Assembly: GCF_037338445.1 (NCBI RefSeq)
Contig: NZ_CP147838.1
Coordinates: forward strand, 1,302,001-1,366,000
DNA length: 64,000 nucleotides
Reading direction: 5' to 3'
DNA from: Salinibaculum sp. SYNS191
GTDB taxonomy: Archaea; Halobacteriota; Halobacteria; Halobacteriales; Haloarculaceae
The notes under the pieces were generated by a model, which saw only the letters and a program-made list of their open reading frames with translations, was not told the origin of the DNA and did no database searches. The first letter of the stretch is position 1. Every line of letters begins with the position of its first letter. Shown piece after piece: positions 59,793-64,000 of the stretch. The translations under genes were made by a program, and so were the position numbers.

Positions 59793-59866
59793 TGGACTCG
59801 CGGGGGTCTCGCGAGCGTAGCGAGTGAGACCACGCGAGGGAACGAACGAAGTGAATGGACTCGCGG
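59793..59866. repeat. 74-bp direct repeat, copy 1
   Basis: From 59793 to 59866 the sequence equals the copy at 62344-62417 except one base (gcgtag versus gcgaag). It contains two inverted repeats: ggtctc with gagacc, and cgcgag with ctcgcg. It lies at the left end of a 2.5-kb segment containing the split lipoprotein and methyltransferase genes. Confidence 0.85.
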
Positions 59867-60056
59867 TGGGTTCGTTACGCCGTTTCACAGAATCGTTTTG
59901 ATCCCGTCGCAGTCAGGCGATTGGAAGGAGTTTTTTAGGTACAGCAGAGGGAGTAATGGGGAAGTAAACAGAAGTGTTCCGTAGCCGAACAGCGCCCTGG
60001 GGGTACCGGACAGTACCCGAACTGATATAATCTGGTACGTTGTATACTGCTGGAAT

Positions 60057-60353
60057 ATGTATTCATCCTCGACAAATGACGAACCCGAGACCCTACTGAA
60101 TCGCCGTCGACTCCTCACGGCGCTCGGTGGCCTCTCGGCGGTCGCACTGGCGGGCTGTGGGGGAATCACCAACCAGTCCTTCGAGGCCGCTCCAGTCGGG
60201 CTCTCCTCGGAGGGAGTGGAGTCCCTCCAGCTCGGGGAGGTCACGAGCGACTCGCTGACGCTCTCCGAGAGTGCCGCCGGCGGGAACGTCTCGGTCTCGA
60301 TCACCACTCACACGGCGGTGTACTCGCGGGCCCTCGCGCTCGGGGGGCAGTGA
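60057..60353 (+). CDS. Tat-type lipoprotein, N-terminal part (possibly frameshifted, DUF6517-like)
   Basis: The 98-residue frame begins with a twin-arginine lipoprotein signal (N-R-R-R-L-L-T-A-L-G-G, lipobox A-L-A-G-C) and then a beta-rich part ending T-A-V-Y-S-R-A-L-A-L-G-G-Q. The stop overlaps the GTG/ATG of the next frame, within reach of a run of six G at 60342-60347. Adding one G would join both frames into one reading frame of about 470 codons. DUF6517-like lipoproteins have an uninterrupted structure, so a frameshift (mutation or sequencing error) is likely, but a translationally coupled pair is also possible. Confidence 0.65.
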   Translation: MYSSSTNDEPETLLNRRRLLTALGGLSAVALAGCGGITNQSFEAAPVGLSSEGVESLQLGEVTSDSLTLSESAAGGNVSVSITTHTAVYSRALALGGQ

Positions 60354-61480
60354 TGGTCGACCGCATGGGCCCGCTCCGGACGGGGATGGGCCGGTTCGTC
60401 GAACTGACCAACAGCGGACTGATCAGCAAAGGAGCGGTCGTCGTCGACGCCGGGGAGGTCGGGCTCTCCGACGTCTCGCTGGGGATGCTCGATGGAACAC
60501 CGACGGTCCCGGGTGACCTGATCAGTGTCGTGGTCCCTGGTGGCCTCACGGAGGGCAAGGCAATCAAGATCGACTTCGATGCGGCCGTCGAGCCGAGTGC
60601 GACGATGCTACTCGTTCCGGGGGAAGCAATCGGCGTCGAGAAGATTGCGCCCCGCGGTGACGCCTACGTCCTCGCACTCGGTGACTTCCTGCCGGCACAG
60701 AACTGGGTCCCTACCAAGACGGGGTCGACCGCCGGCACGGACTGGCTGGCCTCGGGGAACGACAAGATCGAGATTTCCGTCGAGAAAGTCGAACGCGCCC
60801 GGCAGGCAATCGTCTCGACTGGACCGCGAACCTTCGACGAAATCTTCGGCGCGCCGCCGGCAGCGCTCAACGCACGCCCGGTCGAGGAGGGCGAGACGTT
60901 CGACCCACAGGACGTACTCATGGTCATGCCCGGCGACAACGTCTCAGCGAACTGGCCCGAGTCGGCCGGGGCCCCGCCCGAAGCGTTCGACTTCGGCGAT
61001 GCGGTCCCGAGACCGGCTCCGCTGGGTGGCGTCTCCTTCAGCGTTGCCGTCGTCTCGACGCCGAACGCGAAAGTCGTGGGCAACTCCACGAACCCGCTCT
61101 CGCACATCGACACCGACGAACTCCTCCAGCGCGACGTCGTCCAGAACCTGCTCGCCGATGCCGGCTTCGGCGAGGGGACCGACTTCCAGATCGAGGCCGG
61201 CCCCGAGCGTGTCACACCCGAGGAGGGGCCACGGACGACCACGCTTCTGGACCAGGACACGCAAATCGAGAGCTACATCGGCGTCCTCGGCAGTGAGGCC
61301 GCCGGCTGGGGGGTCGGTCTCCACGTCGTCCGCGCCGACGGTGACGACCACGTGATCGTCGTCGGCCTCCACCGCCACCCGCTGGGCGAGCCAGCGCAGG
61401 CGATGGAGACGCTGCGGGAGAGCAGCGCACTCGTCGAGGCACGGACACTCGTCGCCGAGACCGCCGCGCAACTCCAGTAA
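60353..61480 (+). CDS. DUF6517-like protein, C-terminal part or second gene
   Basis: A 375-residue frame from ATG 60353. The end resembles haloarchaeal DUF6517: V-S-T-P-N-A-K-V-V-G-N-S-T-N-P-L-S and H-I-D-T-D-E-L-L-Q-R. The preceding 230 residues contain D-L-I-S-V-V-V-P-G-G-L and L-P-A-Q-N-W-V-P-T-K-T-G and are not part of that family, so this may be an inserted domain. No signal peptide of its own, which supports a single original gene with the upstream lipoprotein frame. It ends one base before the convergent methyltransferase stop. Confidence 0.6.
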   Translation: MVDRMGPLRTGMGRFVELTNSGLISKGAVVVDAGEVGLSDVSLGMLDGTPTVPGDLISVVVPGGLTEGKAIKIDFDAAVEPSATMLLVPGEAIGVEKIAPRGDAYVLALGDFLPAQNWVPTKTGSTAGTDWLASGNDKIEISVEKVERARQAIVSTGPRTFDEIFGAPPAALNARPVEEGETFDPQDVLMVMPGDNVSANWPESAGAPPEAFDFGDAVPRPAPLGGVSFSVAVVSTPNAKVVGNSTNPLSHIDTDELLQRDVVQNLLADAGFGEGTDFQIEAGPERVTPEEGPRTTTLLDQDTQIESYIGVLGSEAAGWGVGLHVVRADGDDHVIVVGLHRHPLGEPAQAMETLRESSALVEARTLVAETAAQLQ

Positions 61481-61481
61481 C

Positions 61482-62273
61482 TCATGCCGGCTTGCGTGCG
61501 ACGATTCCGACCCCGTGAGTCGGTGGTGCCACCAGCCTGGCGTCGGCAAAGCCAGCGCCGAGCGTCGCGCCGAGCAAGCCACCGACGCTGAACTCCCGGA
61601 CCGGCGTCGAGGTCCCCACGCGAACGGTATCGCCCGCCACGTCGTCGGTGATCTCGTAGGCGAAGGTGTACCGACCGACCCCGCCGAGGTCGGTCTGGCC
61701 GTCGGGTTCGCCGGTCGTGATGACGGTGCGCTCGACCGTGAACCGCTCGGACGCGAACGTGTCGCTCGTGACGCGCCCGCTTTCGAGTGCCCCCTGCCTC
61801 ATGAAGTCACAGAGGAATACCCCACCCGGTCGGAGACTCTCGTAGGCGCTTTCGAGTGCGGCCCGGACGCTGTCCGCGCCATCGATTACGGGCAGGTGCG
61901 CAATCGACCCACCCAGAATAGTGAAGACGTCGAAGGTCTCGGGTGCGACCGTGGTTCGCAGGTCGGCCGCGACGACCGGAGCCGCCGTCCGTTCGGCAGC
62001 CAGTTCGAGCATCGTCGGGCTCAGGTCGAATCCCACGACCGTATCGAAGTGTTCGCTCACTCCCTCCAGCACGAACCCCGGTCCGCAAGCACCGACCCCC
62101 ACCGTTCGAGCGTCGTCGGGCGTCTCGCGTGCGACGAACTCGGCGACCGCCTGGTAGTTCCGCATCCGCTCGCGCTCGAAGGCGTACAGCGGCGCGAGTT
62201 CGTCGTACGGTGTCGCATAGACCGGCGTGTCGGCACGCCCCACCCAGTCCATCACGTCGCGGAGGCCTCGCAT
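61482..62273 (-). CDS. Class I SAM-dependent methyltransferase
   Basis: The 263-residue protein has an N-terminal helix with Y-D-E-L-A-P-L-Y, the SAM-binding motif V-G-V-G-A-C-G-P-G near residue 60 (a variation of V-L-D-x-G-x-G-x-G), V-V-G-F-D-L-S-P-T-M-L near residue 80 and L-R-P-G-G-V-F-L-C-D-F near residue 147. The substrate is unknown. It is within the DNA segment flanked by the 74-bp repeats, on the opposite strand to the lipoprotein frames, and its 5' end is 71 bp before the right repeat. Confidence 0.82.
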   Translation of the reverse strand: MRGLRDVMDWVGRADTPVYATPYDELAPLYAFERERMRNYQAVAEFVARETPDDARTVGVGACGPGFVLEGVSEHFDTVVGFDLSPTMLELAAERTAAPVVAADLRTTVAPETFDVFTILGGSIAHLPVIDGADSVRAALESAYESLRPGGVFLCDFMRQGALESGRVTSDTFASERFTVERTVITTGEPDGQTDLGGVGRYTFAYEITDDVAGDTVRVGTSTPVREFSVGGLLGATLGAGFADARLVAPPTHGVGIVARKPA

Positions 62274-62343
62274 GAGGCGTCAGACGCAACCGGATGAAAA
62301 AACCCTGTCGTCGTCCGCTCTCCGAACTGCGACAGGTCGAACG

Positions 62344-62417
62344 TGGACTCGCGGGGGTCTCGCGAGCGAAGCGAGTGAGACCACGCGAGGGAACGAACGA
62401 AGTGAATGGACTCGCGG
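62344..62417. repeat. 74-bp direct repeat, copy 2
   Basis: Identical to the copy at 59793-59866 except one base. It lies between the methyltransferase 5' end and the 3' end of the integrase gene (50-bp gap). A tandem pair with a 2.5-kb segment between could promote deletion or mark recombination ends. Confidence 0.85.
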
Positions 62418-62467
62418 GGTGGGTCTCCCCCGGTAACTTGATATTGTTTGGTAACTGTATCGCATGT

Positions 62468-63483
62468 TCACTCCTCCGGTAGGTGGCCGGTTCGGACATC
62501 CATCTTCTCGCGCTCAGTGCGGGCGTCGTAGTGCTCGTATAGCACCTCTAAGGACACGTCCATCCGCTCGCTCACCGTCTCCGGTGGTGTGTCCTGAGTC
62601 AGATGGTGCGTGATTGCTCCGCGGCGCACGGCGTGGGGATTTATCGACGACGGGCAGGCAGCCACGTTGGAATTTCGACCGCGTGCCTCGCACGTCTCCG
62701 GCGTGCGGTCATGGGGGCAACTCGCGTAGGAACACGGGTGCAACGCCCGCATCACCCACTTGTAGATGGTCTGTGGAGCAGGGCGACCGCCGTCCCGTTT
62801 CGGGAACAGGGGTTCTCTCCCATACTCGTCTGTCCCTGCGACCCGGTCGGGATTGCTCACGTAGTCGTCGAGAATCTGGAACCAGCGAGGGCCGAGGTAG
62901 ACCCACCGCTCGCCAGACTCACCGTTCTTGAGCTTCGTCCCCTGCTCGATACGATGCTCAGCCGAATGGCGTGGTCGTCGGCTTCGAGATCGTCGACGTC
63001 GAGTGAGTGGACAGCACCCCGACGCATCCCGGTCCGCCAGATTAGAGCGACGAGCGCGTGGTCGCGGCTGGCGTACTGGTGCTTCTCGTAGTACGCCAGT
63101 GCCTTCTTTGCACGCTCTGGCTCGATATGGTGGTCCCGCGATTCGGCACCGTCGGGCAGCTCGGGCGAGTGGACCTTCTCGGCCAGCCCTTCCCGGACGG
63201 CCTCGATGTCGGCCCACCACCGGAGCGCCATCCGGATGGTGCTCAGTTGCTTCTGGAGCGTAATCGGGGCGATATCGCTACGCCGCCACGCCACGAAGTC
63301 GGACATATCGCGGCCGGTCAGCGTATTCAGGTTCTCTATCTCGCGTTCCTCGCACCAATCGAGGAAGTACGCGAGACGGGTCCGAGCGTTCTGGAGTGTC
63401 GACTTTCGTACCGACGGTTCACGGTGCTGGAGGAACCGCTCGACACCTTCCTCGGGCGAAAGCGGCTGGAGATCGTCAGACAC
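62468..63483 (-). pseudogene. Tyrosine-type site-specific integrase, frameshifted
   Basis: ATG 63483 begins an N-terminal SAM-like core-binding domain (L-N-A/T-L-T-G-R-D-M-S-D-F near residue 55). The catalytic domain then begins with R in T-G-M-R-R-G-A-V-H-S-L near residue 150. Near 62957-62961 the frame is lost. In the next frame the protein continues E-H-R-I-E-Q-G-T-K-L-K-N-G, then N-P-H-A-V-R-R-G (H-x-x-R) and the nucleophile Tyr in E-H-Y-D-A-R-T-E. Adding one G (CTGAG to CTGGAG) restores a complete integrase of about 337 residues. It is the last gene of a minus-strand mobile-element operon. Confidence 0.8.
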
Positions 63484-63594
63484 ACAGCGTCACCTCCTGC
63501 TCCTGCACGACCTCGGCAGCACGCTCCTGAACCCGAGAAACAGCTCAGCGTGGTACTCGGGCTCGAACTCGCCGAAGGTGGCCTGCTCACCCAT
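63481..63594 (-). pseudogene. Small gene overlapping the zinc finger, probable 1-bp frameshift
   Basis: ATG 63594 overlaps the stop of the zinc finger gene by 8 bp and encodes M-G-E-Q-A-T-F-G-E-F-E-P-E-Y-H-A-E-L-F. After about 23 codons the frame becomes S-V-L-P-R-S-C-R. Inserting one G (AGGAG to AGGGAG) instead gives R-E-R-A-A-E-V-V-Q-E-Q-E-V-T-L-C-V and a stop overlapping the integrase start. A single-base deletion is therefore likely, as in the integrase itself. The function of this roughly 40-residue protein is unknown. Confidence 0.5.
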
Positions 63595-63748
63595 CGAACC
63601 CACCCGCCATTCTGGTGTCGGTGTACGGCTTCGCGTCTGCCAGCGCGTCCTCGACGACACCGGAATGAACCGTACAGATGTGACGGTTCAGCCCGCCGAT
63701 GGTGTCGTACTCGCGCCCGCAGTAGTCGCACCGATGGGTCATCTTCAT
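63587..63748 (-). CDS. C2H2 zinc finger protein of the integrase operon
   Basis: The 53-residue protein starts at ATG 63748 (or 63742) with C-D-Y-C and closes the finger with H-I-C-T-V-H, C-x2-C-x12-H-x4-H spacing. Its ATG overlaps the stop of the preceding gene in an A-T-G-A junction. Its 3' end overlaps the next small gene. Such fingers accompany haloarchaeal integrases and may act as regulators or excision factors; that is inference. Confidence 0.75.
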   Translation of the reverse strand: MKMTHRCDYCGREYDTIGGLNRHICTVHSGVVEDALADAKPYTDTRMAGGFDG

Positions 63749-64000
63749 TCCCTCGCCCTCTCCCGCCAGTCTTCGTCTGCAACGCGCTTCGGGCGCATGC
63801 CGGTGCCGTCTCGCTCGCCGTACCGCTCGGTATGGATACGCCGAATCTGCTTGACGCGCTGGGGCGGGAGGTTCGCGCTCGTGCCGTTCCACTCCCGAAC
63901 GTACACCCAGCCGCTCTCTCTGACGCGAGCGTCCGCGACGTACACCGGACCCTGGTTGACGACGTCGACTAGCGCGGGTTTGCGCGAACCCAAGCGCTCG
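63745..64000 (-). CDS. Uncharacterised protein of the integrase operon, probably partial
   Basis: The frame is open from the right edge of the window; a TTG at 63993 is the first possible start, but the true start may lie outside. About 83 residues are visible: a segment Y-V-A-D-A-R-V-R-E-S-G-W-V-Y-V-R-E-W followed by R-V-K-Q-I-R-R-I-H-T-E-R-Y-G and a basic tail. I do not recognise the family. The stop overlaps the zinc finger start by 4 bp, placing it first in the visible operon. Confidence 0.55.
   Translation of the reverse strand, partial: ERLGSRKPALVDVVNQGPVYVADARVRESGWVYVREWNGTSANLPPQRVKQIRRIHTERYGERDGTGMRPKRVADEDWRERARE

Larger units (their letters stand above)
59609..60056. other. Intergenic region carrying direct-repeat copies
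   Basis: It contains a diverged partial repeat copy at about 59729-59760 and the first 74-bp repeat at 59793-59866, followed by a more A/T-rich stretch up to the lipoprotein gene. No gene is supported. Confidence 0.5.

Noticed and set aside
62344..62417. Reading the 74-bp repeats as a CRISPR array
   Set aside because: Only two copies, 2.5 kb apart, no regular spacers and no cas genes.
1..64000. tRNA gene as integration target
   Set aside because: I scanned the non-coding gaps for a T-loop GGTTCRAAT with a matching acceptor stem and found none; a dedicated tRNA search could overturn this.

Overview
The window is from a halophilic archaeon (class Halobacteria). This rests on the high GC content, acidic proteins, TATA-driven promoters with very short or absent leaders, Tat-type lipoprotein signals, and haloarchaea-specific families: SAMP/UbaA ubiquitin-like proteins, an RdfA-like shape factor, an archaea-specific SMC-related protein and DUF5518 membrane proteins. 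I see no tRNA, rRNA or CRISPR array.

Region A (1-19060) is a dense catabolic island for acyl-CoA chemistry. It holds a partial enoyl-CoA hydratase, three acyl-CoA ligases, a cobalamin-binding mutase subunit, a TPP-dependent enzyme, RidA, a zinc alcohol dehydrogenase, a PaaI-type thioesterase, a KstD-like flavoprotein, three SnoaL-like proteins, a MaoC hydratase, a 3-hydroxyacyl-CoA dehydrogenase, an Ldh-family dehydrogenase and a thiolase/DUF35 pair. The set can activate, dehydrogenate, hydrate, oxidise and thiolytically cleave an acyl chain or ring. The substrate is not readable; steroid-like or cyclic/aromatic acids are the best guess.

Region B (19325-26000) holds three universal stress proteins, a P-loop kinase, a BtrH/DUF4872 protein and a class III PHA synthase-like protein with an unusual C-terminal helix-hairpin-helix extension.

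Region C (26215-53239) is the centrepiece: a molybdenum/tungsten economy cluster. It combines a MOT1-type oxyanion transporter, a WtpABC-type ABC transporter, a 7Fe zinc-type ferredoxin, MoaB, MoaC, MoaA, two MoeA proteins (one fused to a periplasmic-binding-like domain), an alcohol dehydrogenase, a tungsten-type aldehyde:ferredoxin oxidoreductase (AOR), two MoaD-type proteins (one ending in Cys-Cys instead of Gly-Gly), a MobB-MoaE fusion, the E1-like UbaA/MoeB and a ModE-type regulator. Interspersed are an NAD(P)-type aldehyde dehydrogenase with an Lrp-like regulator, an RdfA-like protein, a zinc-hook SMC-like protein, small unknown genes and decayed gene fragments. Together the genes can import W/Mo, build the pterin cofactor and use it in alcohol/aldehyde oxidation.

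Region D (53240-59608) contains a four-CBS-domain protein, two DUF5518 membrane proteins, a VanZ-like protein and several small zinc-finger or unknown proteins. Region E (59609-64000) looks like mobile or recombined DNA. Two 74-bp near-identical direct repeats flank a 2.5-kb segment carrying a split lipoprotein gene and a methyltransferase. Next to it is a tyrosine integrase operon in which both the integrase and a small upstream gene carry single-base frameshifts.
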